DNA from: Golubevia sp. BC0850
Lineage: Eukaryota; Basidiomycota; Exobasidiomycetes; Golubeviales; Golubeviaceae
NCBI GenBank assembly: GCA_012976225.1
Contig: JAAVVG010000015.1
Coordinates: 186,001-250,000 of the forward strand
Direction: 5' to 3'
DNA length: 64,000 nucleotides
Shown here: positions 10,064 to 22,800 of the stretch, piece after piece
Layout: each line of letters opens with the position of its first letter
Numbering within the stretch: the stretch's first letter is position 1
Program-made: the position numbers and the translations under genes
The notes under the pieces: model-generated
The model's input: only the letters and a program-made list of their open reading frames with translations
The model's database searches: none
Told to the model about the DNA's origin: nothing

Positions 10064-12448
10064 ATGTCTTCTCAGAAAGCTGGTTTCTTGAACGTCAGAT
10101 CCTTAGAATCAGACAGGAACGGATCTGGAGGTCTGTACACCACTGCTGATGGACAAGCAGCTTTGGTCAACCATCCTTACGAGAACCAAAGAGTAGGAAA
10201 CGATGGTCCTCTTGTTCTACAAGGTGAGTGAACGAGAATCTCAAAAGGATCTGATGAGAATCGACTCGAACGGATGAGGGAAGTTGAAAATCAAGCTGTT
10301 AGCTGACCTAAACAACGACTTCCTCCACCTCCTCTTCCTTCAGATCATCATTTCATCGACGCCTTAGCTCACTTTGACAGAGAGAGAATTCCAGAAAGAG
10401 TTGTTCATGCCAAAGGGGGCGGAGCTCACGGAGTCTTTAAAACAACTCACCCAATCCCTCATCTCAGCAAAGCTCACATCTTTGCTTCAGAGACTGACTG
10501 TCCAGTCTCAGTCCGCTTCTCAACTGTAGGAGGTGAAAGGTGAGTTCAGGCTATTCTACACCTTGGAGATGGCAGCCGACTCTGTTCACATCTGTCATAC
10601 TCTCTTGCCACCCGCAGCGGATCCCCTGACTCTGCCAGAGATCCAAGAGGATTCTCGATCAAGTTCAGAACCGATCAAGGAAATATGGACTGGTGAGTAT
10701 CAGATCCGAGTGTGTCCAGAAGATGAGACAGAGAAATCGGAAAGGTTAACGTAAAAGCCGAGATCGACTTTCCCTCTTTCTGACTCTCGTTCTCTCTCTT
10801 CTCTCCCCCCCCCGGTCTCTATTAGGGTATACAACAATACTCCGGTATTCTTCATCAGAGATGCCACCAAGTTCGCTCCCTTCATCCACACTCAGAAGAG
10901 AGTCCCAGACTCTCATCTGACTCACTCTGACGACAGTACCAATTTCTGGGCTTACGTCGCTGAGAATCCGGAATCAATCCATCAAATGATCTACATGTTT
11001 GGACCCAGAGGAATTCCAAAGTCTTGGAGGCACATGGGAGGATACTCAGGTCATACTTTCAAGTTCGTCAAAGAAGGTGGAGAGTGGCTTTACTGTCAGA
11101 TCCACATTCTTCCAGATCTGGGATGGGAGAACAAGACCGACGAAGAAGCAGCTGGTGCTTCCCCTGACTCGGATCAGAAGGATCTCTTCGAATCTATCGA
11201 GAAGGGAGAGTTCCCGACCTACAAGGTCTACTATCAATCCATGAGTCTGGAGGAGTCTAAGGAGAAGAAGATCAATGTCTTCGACTTGACTCAAACTTGG
11301 TCTAGGAAGGACTTTCCTCTTCAACCTTTGGGAGAGATCACTCTGAACCAGAACGCAAAGAACTATTTCGCCGAGATCGAACAGATCGCTTTCAATCCAG
11401 CGTGAGTGAACGATGACGCTGCTTTTTGGGGTGGCGAGGGTGAACAATGGCTTTCTCATCTCATCATGTTCCTCACGTCTCGTCATCTTCTCTCTCTCTC
11501 TGATCATTCTCTCTCTCTGATTATTCTTTTCAGTCACTTGATTCCTGGATTGGAGCCATCTGCGGATCCTGTCCTACAATCTCGTCTCTTCTCTTACGCC
11601 GACACTCATCGTCACCGTCTTGGACCCAACTACCTTCAGCTACCAGTCAATCAATCGGCTTTGGACAAGGAGATGTTTAACTTCCAAAGAGACGGTGAGT
11701 TTCGATTTTCATTTCTGGATAGGAGATAAGGTCGCGTTTTTGAGCCGCTTTTTCTCACTCGTTCGTCCGTTTTCATCTCCTCCAGGTCAAGGTACCTTCT
11801 ACAACTTTGGAAATCGTCCAAACTTCTTGACTGCAATGTGCCCACCCGAATTCCCAGAACGCGGATACGAGAGTTCTGACTTAAAAGACTTCAACGAAGA
11901 TTTGGGTATCATTAATTTCCTTTCTGGAGTCACTCCTCAAGACTTTGAGCAACCAAGAGCTTTGTATCAGCGTGTCTTTGACGATCAAATGAGAAAGGTG
12001 AGTTTGAGACATGACGACCGCGCGAGAATTTTTCTTCTCTCTCGTTGAGGTTTCTCCGCCAATGCTGACTCTACTTCATCTTCTCTCTCTCCTTTGCTTC
12101 TTCTTTCTTCTTCTGCCCCACAAGGAAATTATCCCAAGAATCGCAGGTCACATGTCTACTGGAAAGGATGAGATCGTCAAAGCCAGAGTTCTATCAATCT
12201 TCCATCAAGTCGATGAAACTCTAGCTTCTGGTATTGCTTCAGAGCTCGGAATCAAATCCTACGAGACCTCTCTCGAGAAGATGGACTTCATGGGGAGTCA
12301 CAACTGGTATAGTGGTATTCCAGGAAAGGGAAAGACTGCTAAAGAGATGGCAAAGAATCTAGTTCATCTCTATCCTCAAAACCAAAAGCAACTCGATGGC
12401 TTCAATAACAAGAGCAACGGCTACTCCAACGGTCAGATCAAGGCTTGA
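10064..12448 (+). CDS. Catalase (heme, monofunctional)
   Basis: Decomposes hydrogen peroxide. Seven exons (10064-10223, 10344-10539, 10618-10692, 10826-11401, 11534-11694, 11786-11997, 12125-12448) encode 567 aa. The catalytic residues fall almost exactly at the bovine positions: His75 in [10 protein letters not shown], Asn148 in [13 protein letters not shown], and the heme-ligand Tyr357 in [17 protein letters not shown]. The NADPH-binding and small-subunit signatures continue through [20 protein letters not shown]. The motif after the catalytic His reads [14 protein letters not shown] rather than the usual GAGAFGYFEVT, a clade difference. The C-terminus ends NGQIKA with no SKL-type peroxisomal signal, and there is no N-terminal signal peptide, so it is probably cytosolic. 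All seven exons join in frame. Confidence 0.96.
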
Positions 12449-13538
12449 TTAAGATAATGAGTGTGGGAAGGAAGAGGTAAAAAATTGAAGAGGTTCCCGA
12501 CCAAATTGTAAATCTGTAGTCTATGCAAATCAAATCAAATCGACGCTTTTAGCTTTTCGATCTGCTCGTTCTTACACCTCTCGAAGCGACTCTCTACTTT
12601 CTTTGTGGCTCTTCCTTTCGGATGTCGAAAGAGTCAGAGAGATTCAGTAAATCCACAGGCCACCTCTCCTGTGTCGATACAAATCGAAAATTTTATTGAA
12701 AAGATGACGGAAATTCGAGTTGGTGCGTACAAGCATGAAGCGACAGGGGAAGACAAGGAAACAATAGGGCGAAGAAAGAGGGGTGTGAGAAGAGGGAAGA
12801 GAAAGAGAAAGCGAAATTCCAGATTTCGCTTTGATCGATGTACTTGAGAACGAGTCGAAGACCTCTCTCCCACCTCCATTTCTCTCGAAACCCTATCTGA
12901 CTGAAATGGACATTGATGTTGTTAAAATAGTTGATGTCTCTCTAATCGATCAGAAAGGATAAAACTTGATGTAATACGTGAGGAGAGACTTGAATGACTG
13001 AGAAATGATAATGAATGTGAATTGTGTGTTGAATGATTTCAATCAAATTAGACAAGTTGTTTGATGAAACTGTTGCTGTTGACGTTGTTGGCCGACTCTA
13101 GTCGATAATTGACGAGAAACAAAGAGAAAGTGATGTAAGTTTGTGGATTTTTTGATGGATTTCTTTTGATGTTTTTGGGGTTTCGAGGTTTATAGTTGAG
13201 CTTCTCGATCTAGTCATCAATTTGGAGATTCCGAATAGATATCTCTGAAGTAGAAGCTGCATCATTGCTTAAGCTTTGAAAGAATTTTGGCCTTCAATGA
13301 CTTGAGGACAGAGTCGAGGGCAAAGGTAGCTGAAACCTCGTCGATCTTCTCTTATCCTAAGCTCTTCTGCGCTGCTTTTAAGTGTGGAAAGATGTCGGCT
13401 GGATGACCAGTCATATCAGACCACCTACGGGAGACTCGTCGTCCTCGACGAAAGTTCTACATCCCAAAAGTAAGAGCTTTTTGCGTCCCTCTGGGTTTGA
13501 GAGGGAAGGTAGGATAAACTTGACAAACTCTCGATTTT
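12449..13538. other. Intergenic region without a supported gene
   Basis: About 1.1 kb between the convergent catalase and the unknown gene to its right. Short opposed open frames at 12605-12879 are Arg/Lys or Ser/Leu low-complexity translations of a purine-rich strand. I see no motif. Confidence 0.45.
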
Positions 13539-15989
13539 TTATTCATAAATTCGACTTCCAGCAGAAAGCCGTCGTACGTAGAGTGGAGCACTCCTTCTTG
13601 TCCGAGCGCCCAATGGCGACGAAAAGCGCTTCCATCTCTGGAAGGCGCGGAGAGAAGAGCTCGTTAAAAGGGCGGTAAAAGATGAGATCGATGAGTTCCA
13701 CTGGAATCGCTGTAAGGGAAAGAAAGTAGAGCGAGAGTGAGCAACAGAAAGAACCTTGTCTTCGACGACGACGCCAGTAGAAAGAAACAACAACGCACCT
13801 TAGTCTCAGTAAGGATCCACCGCAGCTTCGAGATCTTCGACCTCCAACTCTCCGCTCGGAAAACTATTCCTACCTGGATTTTCGAGTGCAATTGCTGAGT
13901 TGCGATGTCCATTCGATTCACGTATGCCACGATGACAGAGCCTGCGAACCAAAGCACGGCAGTTGTGCCAAAGACATCTTGAAGGAGATCTTCTTCTGAT
14001 TGACCAGCCAAGAGTTTACGCTTGAACTCCAAGCACCACTTCACCAAGACGTCGAAGACGTCTTTTGGTAGAAGACGTAAAGCTAATTCCAGATGCTCGA
14101 AGGCCTCGAAGCCTCTCAGAACCTTGGTCGCCATCTCCGATTCATTTGCAGGTAGAGAAGCAACCTTTTCTAGCATAGATGCAGGTAGTTCGTTGACTCT
14201 TGCAGCCGCTTCAGTTAGACGGTCTAGAGCTAGAAAGGCCAAGGTAGAAGCGTCCGTCTGAGCTCCTGCTGGGGTACTCTCTAGTCCTAGGTTTGTCCTA
14301 AGTTCTAGCGATAGATCATCTTTCACGATGTCTTTGAGGAAGAGATGCTAATGTCTTGAAGGGAAGAATCAGCGAAGGCAGAAGCTGAGGTAGAAGTGGC
14401 TGGTGGGTGATCCGAGAGAGCAGACTTCGAAGCTGCTTGAAAGAGAGTTGAAAGAGAATCACAAGGATTAAAAGAGATATTGAAGAATGTCAGAGAATGT
14501 ATGCGCTTGAGTCAGAAGAGAAGGAGCCCCTCCAGTTCTCGCCGATGACTCCGACCGTCCGTAGCCGACAAGACTTGTCTTGCCACTCAGTCGACCATGA
14601 TAGAAGATGAGCAAATCCTCTCACTGCTCCAAAGCACTCACAGGTCAAGGTTGGCTGCTTGACGCTAGAATTGGCCACCATCTCCTCCTTCTCAGTTTCC
14701 TTTCCCTTGACAGCCTTGTCCTCCTTCTCTGGAACTGACAGATCGAAAGGTTCAAAGGTTGAATCTGGATTGAGTCCAACTTGTCGCTGATCCACAAAGC
14801 TAGAGTTGCCCAGCATTGATTCCATCTTTTCTGCTCTCTCAGCTTCCCTCTCAGCAGCCCGTTCCAGTCTAACTGGCGTTGATAGATAGTATGATTCTGG
14901 GATATCGTCGTTAGTTAAGTCTGCAGAAGTGCAGCTATACCTTGATTGGTAGCTTCTATCTGGCTTTGAAGCTGCCTCTGCAGGAACCGATGAAGGGGAA
15001 GCAGTTTCTTCTACTCCTGAAGGGCGTTGTGATGAATCGGATAGATCTGGCTTGACTGGTTCAGCTGCTCCTCCTGATGTTTGAGAACGATTGAATTGTC
15101 TAGAAGAGACTGCTTTGCCTAGAGAGGATCCGATGTTAGAGATAGGATTGGACGCGAAACTTTGGCTTGGCTTGGAAGATGAAGAGGCGACGGCTGGAGG
15201 GAAAGGGAGGAACCAAGAAAGTGACGGTTGAAGAGAAGTGCGAAATAATGTCAGAAGGTGTTTGCGCGCCTGCTTTGGAGGGATAGAAAGTGCTCAGAGA
15301 GACCAGTCTTTTAAACGATTGTCCACTTATGCTTTGAAAGCTCTGCGCTCATGACCTTTCCGTTTCCAAGAATCTCTAAATACTCCGATAGTCTTACTGA
15401 ATACTCGCAAGTCATTTCAGAAGGAACGATCTTGAAGTTTCCAGCCTTCAATCTCTCTCCCGCTCCCTCTCCTGCTCCCCAATCCCTCGCCTCCCCTTGC
15501 TCGTCTCCTAAAGCGTCCGCCTTCACATTACCACCTCTGCATAGGGTGAGCAATAGTAAAGCGGCCTGTGCATTGGAGACCGGCTCATTTGACCTTGAAG
15601 ATGGGCTCTTGGTTTGACTCTCGACTGGAGGAATAGGGCGTAGAAAGGAGGGCTGGGCGTTGAGATTCTCAGAGCTACCGTTGGGAGCTAGCGGTATTCT
15701 GTTTGATGGATCGTTGCTCTGAGATCTACTGCGTGGAGTCCCGGCAGGAGAGCTACTGATGAGGTTGTTTGTTGGATGCTGCTGTTTCTCCTTTGGAACG
15801 CTCTCTAGCTCTTTGAGGAACTGAAGGAACTGCAAAGTGATTTGAAGTTCCTAGTTGATTCTCGTTACTGCTTGGCTGAGAACCCATTCTAGCTCTTGAG
15901 CGTGTTGATTCTGCAGAACCTCCCCAAGCAGAGATGAAGTTGGAGTCTGAGGAAGCAGCTTCACTTGAAGGATGATTGGATCTGCTCAT
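13539..15989 (-). CDS. Unrecognised multi-exon protein with a disordered N-terminus
   Basis: Starts at ATG 15989 (MSRSNHPSSEAASSDS). Well-supported exons are 15193-14642 and 14331-13874, which join in frame through a GTGAGT donor and a CAAAG acceptor. An open frame at 15829-15325 precedes them. The protein has Ser/Pro-rich disorder, a helical Arg/Glu segment (VRLERAAEREAERAEKMES) and a C-terminal helical domain (FEHLELALRLLPKDVFDVLV) with a hydrophobic stretch (TTAVLWFAGSVIVAYV). Two junctions are unclear. The first exon and the 15.8-kb frame are out of phase without a convincing intron. The last exon reads well (IPVELIDLIFYRPFNELF) only in a frame the previous splice does not supply. It is either a real gene with unusual splicing or one starting to decay. 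No family recognised. Confidence 0.45.
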
Positions 15990-18584
15990 GTTGAGAGTTG
16001 ATGAAGGAAGGGAATGAGAGAAGAGAGACAAAAAAGTTCAACCTTGATATGAAGAAAGAGAGCTTTGAATTAAGAAGGTTGAGGTTTTAAGAAAGAGAGA
16101 GAGAGGGGGTGGGTGGTGGGTTGCGAAGCTGCTCCAAGAGGGGCGGCTGAAGAAGTAAGGGACTTGAGCCCGAAAAGTTTGCATTTGAGGAAGTTTGAAG
16201 AGTCTAGAGATTCGAGAAGAGTTGATGAAAGAATTCGGATAGAAGGTCTTGCGAATAGAAAGATTGGACGGTTTGGTCTTGTTGGCTGCTGGTTGATCGA
16301 CGTTTCAAGTTGTCCTCAACACAGAACCTCACTCTCAATAGGAAGTAGTTGGAAATAGATTAATTGCATTACTTACGGTCAATCTAATTACCCTTAAGTT
16401 AATCGAACAAAGGTTACAGTCTTTTTGAAGCGATGTTGAAGCAGCAGGACAGTTTATCTTGGAGATTGAGATCTAAAGAGGAGTAGCTTTCAGATTGAGA
16501 CTGGCTGCTACACCCTGTTACTTGTGTATCTTACACTTGTGAGTCTGCCTCGATCAAAGCTGTAGGAGATGAAGTTCATTATCTCTTTGAAGCTCGTTAG
16601 AAGTCTTCCCCGCCACTCAGGATTGCCGAACCTCCTCTTCCTTTCCCAGCACTGCCAGGATTCGGGGTTGAAGTCGAAGCATCCGCATAGATGTACCAGA
16701 AAGCTTTGCGTCAGAAGTGGCGTGAGGTATTGGCGGGAAAAGCTAGACTCGAGCTTCACGTTTCTCTAGATTGACAGCTGTTTTCAATAGATGGGAAGCG
16801 AACTTTCAGACCGACAAGAACGTTTGAAGGGAGATCGACTCTCAGTGAGATCTCTGAGGCGTAACCCCCGAGTCCCAAAGAGGCGAGCGAGCCTGAAATT
16901 GATGGCTGAAGAGAACCAGAGGAAGTACAGGGATACGTAAAGGTAAGAAAGATGACCTTTTTGAGCTGAAGTTCGGAAAGGAATAGGAGCTCAGAGCTCG
17001 TGCCTTGACTGCCTTCTTCCAACTATATGCGTTTCTATCAAACCCTCCCGCGAAACAAAACAGATCCTGAATCATTTCAGTTAGTGCTGAAGTTACTTTG
17101 AGCACTATCTGAGAAGCCTCGCGCGCTTACAGAGATACTTGAAAGGCGGAGTAGATCCACAGGTTATGCTCCCCTCTGCATCAATCGAGCACCTCATGCA
17201 CACCACCTGAAAGTACAAAGACGAAAAGTCTATGCTTTTAAGATCTTCAAGTCTTCTTCCGACCCTTCGACGCTGCTTCTGGATGGCTGATTGAGTAGTC
17301 TAAGCTCTGAGCTCCGACTTCCCTCTCTTCCTCATTCATCGACTCTACCTTTTTTCCTTCATACGATCATTGTAACTCACATTCCCTGGATGAGGTCATT
17401 TCCATTCATTGAGAGGTTGTTCGGTTGCAATTGCATTGTTGATCATATCGCACCTTTCAGATGGAGTGAAGGTTGAGATTGAAGAAGCTTGAAGCACACT
17501 TTAGCTTTTGATGAGGCTTGCTTTCTACTCTTCTGCATACTTCTCGTGAGTAGCAGACTCGAATGAGGTAGATAGCAGAAGGAGGCGAATGCGAATGGAT
17601 GGTGTTGGGAGGAAGACGTTCTGCTCTTGGGCAGAATTTGATTCAAAGCGGTTAATCCGGCATCGCATGAAGCGAAACGCTCCTTTCTGTTTTGGCTTCC
17701 TCTTAAGTGGATAGAGTAGAAAATTTAGAAAGGTAGAAAAGTAGTAGATAGAAGATTCGAGTGTTTGGGAAACACCCCTGAAAATGAAAGGAGAATAGAG
17801 CACGTGGATCTTCGAGAGGCAACCACAATTCCTTGTTTCTTCGGCTTGAATGTGTTTTTCACTCCTGAAGCTGAGCCTGAGAGAGAAGAAGGAGGAGAAC
17901 CCACATGCACGATTCACGAGAAGGCTGAACGGATAGAACACTAGTCCATTCTTCTACTCGATTCTGGATTCAAATCTGTTTCTACAAGTACTTTTCGGTC
18001 CTCTGCTTTCTCGTCGAACTCGTTTCAGCTGTCATCAACTTTTAACCTTCATTTCGTATATTTCATAGAGGCTTAGGAAGCAGGTCCAGCACCTCAAACT
18101 AGAAGAAATAATGGACTGCGTTCTATGTAGGAGAGCCCTCGAAGAGCTTCTGCCTTTGCCTCTTTCCGGACTCCTTCGCTCCCCTTTCCTCTTTCGGAGA
18201 CAGATCTATCAGGAAGCTTTCAATCAGATCTTTAATCTCTGAGGCAAGTCGAAGGACTTACATTAGGATTGCTGAAGAGAAAAAGGATTTCTTCCATGGA
18301 AGGCCATCGAAGGTTCTTTGATCGCCGAGCACACGCTCCTTCTTCAAAAAATTGAAAAGTGACGATCATTTGTATCGTTTGACATCGTCATAAACCATCA
18401 TCTTTGATTCTAACCTTTCATCTATCTCAATTACTCACATTCAGTCAATCGATTGGAAACCATAGACAGCCAGTCTATCATCAAAATCCAAGCCAATTCA
18501 GCTTGCTCTCCTTTAAGAAGCTCCTTCAACAGCTCCAAGTCATCTGTCCCTTCTAAGCTCATCCCCCCAGCCTAAGCTCTCACA
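15990..18584. other. Gene-poor spacer of about 2.6 kb
   Basis: Holds the upstream regions of two divergent genes (the unknown gene and YDJ1). Open frames such as minus 17525-17941 have no start, splice or domain context. I recognise nothing coding. Confidence 0.45.
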
Positions 18585-20667
18585 ATGGTCAAGTGAGTTC
18601 CCCAGCCACTCATGTACAAGTATACAAGGAACTCAGAACCAATGGAAAGGAAGGAGTTCGATGGAACTCCAAGAATGTCTGCTATGGCTCAAGCTGACCT
18701 CCCACTTCTCTTCTCTTCTCTTCTCTCTCTTTCTCTCCCTCGCCTTCTTTCTCAAAGGACTACAAAGGTGAGAATTTTGAGTCATGACATCAATCTGGTG
18801 TTCTCCTCTTGTCTTTAAATAGCCAACCCGGATTTAACTTCGCAGCCTCTGACTTGACATGTCCATCTTCTCTTGATCTACTCTTTCAGTTCTATGACAT
18901 CCTAGGAGTTTCTCCAAATGCTACGGAAGCTGAACTTAAGAAGTGAGTGTCTTGTAAGGAATTTCAAGTTGCTCTCGAAGAAGGAGAGGGAGGTCCAGGG
19001 TGAACAGACAAACGGGTGGAGCAGGAAGAAAGGTCAGAGAAGAAGAAGGACAAGTGGGATTTTGCTTCGCTAGATAGACAGCTCAGGTGCTCTCCAATAC
19101 TACTAGTTTAGAGGAATAGCACGTGGACAGTTCACCTATTAGCAAGCAAGCCTAACAGCGGGAGCAGACAGTCAGATTTGTTCAGCAGGGGTTGGGAAGC
19201 TCAGCAGATATGAGTGCTCGTCTATCTATAGGAGGCGTAGTTGTCGAAGTCTTTGATCAAGAAGCAGTTGCTGCTGTCTGCTTCATCTAGCTTTTTCTAG
19301 AGAAGATCCTCTATCGACTCCTCTCCTAGATCAGCCATTGACCTCCTTTTCCATCCACCCCGTCTTCGCTCCCTCTCCTTCTCTTTCAGAGCTTACCGCA
19401 AGCAGTCGCTCCAGCATCACCCAGACAAGGGAGGTGACTCGGACAAGTTCAAGGAAATCGCCTCTGCCTTCGAAGCCTTATCAGACCCACAGAAACGTGA
19501 ATTGTACGATCGTTACGGAGAAGAAGGTTTATCCGAATCTGGAGGAATGGGAGGAATGGATCCTCAAGATCTCTTCTCTCAGTTATTCGGTGGAGGAGGA
19601 GGGGGATTCTTCGGAGGGGGTGGAGGAGGAGGAAGATCTAGACCTTCAGGTCCAAAGAGAGGTAAAGATTTAGTTCACAGAGTTAAGGTCTCTCTAGAAG
19701 AGTTATACGTAGGAAAGACTACGAAGTTGGCTTTACAAAAGCATGTGATCTGTAAGAAATGTGAAGGTAGAGGTGGAAAAGAAGGAGCAGTTAAGAAATG
19801 TGGTGGATGTCAAGGTCAAGGTATTAAAGTGATTCTAAGACAATTAGGACCAATGGTTCAACAAATGCAACAAACTTGTCCTGATTGTAATGGAAGTGGT
19901 GAAACTATCAACATTAAAGATCAATGTAAGCAATGTCATGGAAAGAAGATTAATCAAGAAAGGAAGGTCTTAGAAGTTAGAATCGATAAGGGTATGGAAG
20001 ATGGTCAACAGATTACCTTCAAGGAAGAAGCTGATCAAGCTCCTAATACTATCCCGGGAGATGTCGTTATTGTGGTGGACGAGAAGCCTAATACTAAGTT
20101 CAAGAGAAGAGGTAATGATTTGATCTGTGACGTTGAAGTCGATCTTTTAACTGCTTTAGCTGGTGGAAAGGTCTTGATTCCTCATTTGGATGATCACTCT
20201 ATTAGTGTCCAGATTCCAGAGGGTGAAGTCATCAAGCCAGGTGAGCATTTCATTTCCTCAAGTTCCTCACCCGGAGTTCTTACATTTCTGACATCTTCAC
20301 TCTCTTCTGTTCTGCCCTTTCAGGAACGACCAAAGTTCTTCGTGGACAAGGAATGCCTTCTTACAGGCACCATGAAATGGGAGATCTCTTCGTAAACCTC
20401 AAAGTCAACTTCCCAGATTCAATCCCTCTCGACAAACTCAAACTCCTAGAACAAGCTCTACCTCCAAGAGCTCCGTTACCAAAAGTTGAAAACCAAGACG
20501 CAATCGAAGATGTCATTATGGACGATCTAGATGAAAGGGAAGCTAGAGGTGCGAGAGGTGGGGCAAACGGCAGAAGGAATGCAGGACCGGGTGGAGAAGA
20601 TATGGACATGGATGAAGATGAAGATGGTCCAGGTGGAGGACCTCAGGTTCAATGTGCTCAATCGTAG
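18585..20667 (+). CDS. YDJ1: Type I Hsp40 co-chaperone, Ydj1/Mas5 type, farnesylated
   Basis: Stimulates Hsp70 ATPase and delivers substrates; Ydj1-type proteins act in the cytosol and on ER and mitochondrial surfaces. Five exons (18585-18592, 18758-18767, 18890-18942, 19390-20240, 20324-20667) encode 421 aa. The start MVKTTKFYDILGV is assembled from an 8-nt first exon, a 10-nt second exon and exon 3, matching yeast MVKETKFYDILG. The J-domain HPD is in LQHHPDKGG. A Gly-rich linker follows, then four zinc-binding repeats (CKKCEGRG, CGGCQGQG, CPDCNGSG, CKQCHGKK). The C-terminus ends VQCAQS, whose last four residues form a CaaX farnesylation box like yeast CASQ. Intron 3 is 447 nt. Confidence 0.95.
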
Positions 20668-21123
20668 AATGTTTTCACTCTTGAGCTCAGCGTCCCCTTA
20701 CTCCAAAAATTCTCTGTTTCGAAACCTTTGGCTTCGAGATGGTTTTACCCCATTTCTTTTCTTTTCTCAATCGTTATCTTCCCTTCCTTCGCCTTGTTCT
20801 TTCATCATCTGATCTTTCGATAAATGCGTTATTCAATCTTCTTGTCTTGTCCCCTTTTGTTTCTTTTCACAGTTTTTTAGAAATTATATTCCGTCACTGT
20901 CCCAGCTGTCCCTTTTCCCTTGGCCCTCAGCTCGAGTGGACGCGGTCGTCTGCTCGAAGAAAGCGATGTACCAGATGCAGGAGATAGGTGAAGGAACGAG
21001 AAAGAAAGGTCACTTGTTTTGATAGACCATAGGCGAGAGGAAGCGCGAACAGCGATGTCTCCGTTGTATTCTTTCTCTATACAGTACAGTATAATACAAC
21101 ATCTCCAATCCAAAACATCGATC
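20668..21123. other. Spacer between YDJ1 and F-box-like copy 1
   Basis: A T-rich 3' flank followed by a short promoter-like region containing TACAGTACAGTATAATACAAC just before the pseudogene start. No gene seen. Confidence 0.4.
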
Positions 21124-22800
21124 ATGAGTCAGAATCAAGATCAAATCGGAGGTCAAGACAGGGCAGCCCCCGCCAATCTGGATACTCTCCCAGGAGAGAT
21201 CGCAGAACAAGTAGTTGATCGGGTCAGGAGATTCCCCTCTTCGTTCTCTGCATTTGGCAAAGAGAAGGCAAGAAGGTCAGTCGCTTCTCCTTTCACCCCA
21301 GAGTTCTCTTTCTGTTCTTTCTGTGTTCTGACCTTGTTTCTGCTTTCTCTCCAGTTTGAGAGACTTGACTCTCTATGGATTGTTTCTCGCCTCCACCTCG
21401 AATGACAAGCTTTACTGCCCTTCTCTTCTCACCAAAATCAATGTGGTACCGATCCACCTGGAAGCTCTACACCTGCTCTTCCAACGCCAGCCAGAAGCAG
21501 TAAACCTGGCCAAGATATTCTCAGTTCTCAGTACATCTAAGAAAGCAAAGACAGAAGCCATCAGAATGATGGTTTCTGGACTAGATTCCTTCGTTTCCTC
21601 TACCTCGGAGTACACCTATTGGGAAGAATTCCAAGAAGATCAAAGAGACCTCCTACATTCAGCCTACACATACTATTTGGTAGATTCTTTGCTAGTCCAA
21701 ATGAAGAATCTGAAACCCTGAGTCTCACCTTTTCCGGCTCCCTCAAGTTCTCTGTGGTTGAAAGATTGAATGGAAAGGACGTCCCTCTAGCCTTCTTAAC
21801 TGACTTTCTCAAGCAAGTTTGTATTGCTGGACATGAATATCACAAGTTTTTTCTCTCGGGAAAGAGGCTTCTTTGATTGTTATCTTTCTGCAAACAATTA
21901 AATTCAGGAATCTTCTACGTCAGTTTCTCTAACAGGCGTAGGAAGGTCTTTTCAGATCACAAAGAGGGGTTCAAAGGTTTATCAAATCTCAAGGAACTAG
22001 CTATGCTCATCCACTTCAGTCACGACGAGTCAGATAGAAGGACTTGGTGGGGATTGCCGTGGGAGTTGAAAGTAAGCTGGAAGGGAGGTAGTAGAAAGAG
22101 TGAGGCACTCTTTGATCTGCCTCAAGTGATTAAGGAGCTAGATTCTTTCGAGATATCAGAGCAAGTGGCTGGAAAGAGAACCGAGGACAGCTCCATGCTC
22201 CATCCGCTGTGTCCCATGGGTTTGGAAGGTTCCCATGAGAGCCTTAAACATCTAAGAGCTATGCATTTTACCGTATCCAACATGCAGACCCAATCGGATT
22301 GCTCTCATTTCCGTAACCTGAAGATTCTGTGCGTTGATAGGTTCTCATCAGAAAACCTCGTTCTCCAAACGAATCTTAGTCTGCCGACCCTGATGAGGAC
22401 AATTTATTTGGGGTCCTACCTCCATCCAAGTCCAGTATCCGAAGAGGAAGTAGTACTGGCTGAAGTTCTCAAAAAAGCAAGACGCTTCGCAACTTGAAAC
22501 GTAGCAGTTCCAACAGAACCTGTGAACTCAATGTTTCAGCCAGTAACAAATGATACAATTTTTCTCAAGGCTCGGTCAATGGCAAGGAAAGGATTGCGAG
22601 AACTCGAGATCTTCAAGAGCGGGAAAGTCAGTCTACTTCTATCGAAACCAGGAGAAATTCGTGAGTAAGATTAGAAGACGTCTACTCACGACCTTTGTAC
22701 ATAATCTTGACTACCGCAATTTCTCTACTTCCCACCCCATCGGCTGGAGACAAGTCGAAAGGAGAAAGATGCCTTTCAGCTCGGTGTAAAACTTCTGCCT
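21124..22800 (+). pseudogene. F-box-like protein family, copy 1 (broken)
   Basis: Exon 1 (21124-21275) encodes MSQNQDQIGG...NLDTLPGEIAEQVVDRV, whose LDTLPxEIAEQVV resembles an F-box start. Exon 2 opens LRDLTLYGLFLASTS and continues with leucine-rich-like sequence, including VERLNGKDVPLAFL and WWGLPWELKVSWKGGSRK. Compared with copies 2 and 3 it has a one-base frameshift near 21,715, an in-frame TGA at 21874-21876 and another near 22,495. Beyond these the family C-terminus EIFKSGKVSLLLSKPGEIRE remains readable, and a degraded last exon follows near 22,745. The exon 1 donor and exon 2 acceptor are intact. The F-box call is by motif only; the repeat part could be another LRR-like fold. Confidence 0.65.

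Noticed and set aside
14842-14960. Possible 44-nt intron (GTATAG...CCCAG) inside the unknown gene exon
   Set aside because: Removing it introduces an immediate stop, whereas keeping it leaves a long open frame.
16756-17105. Minus-strand frame with AYSWKKAVKARALSS, resembling the secreted paralogues
   Set aside because: The resemblance is limited to a few residues; there is no signal peptide, no EKRSPRF block and no matching introns.
17525-17941. 138-codon minus-strand frame
   Set aside because: No domain, no promoter or splice context; a Phe/Ser/Leu-rich translation of a purine-rich strand.
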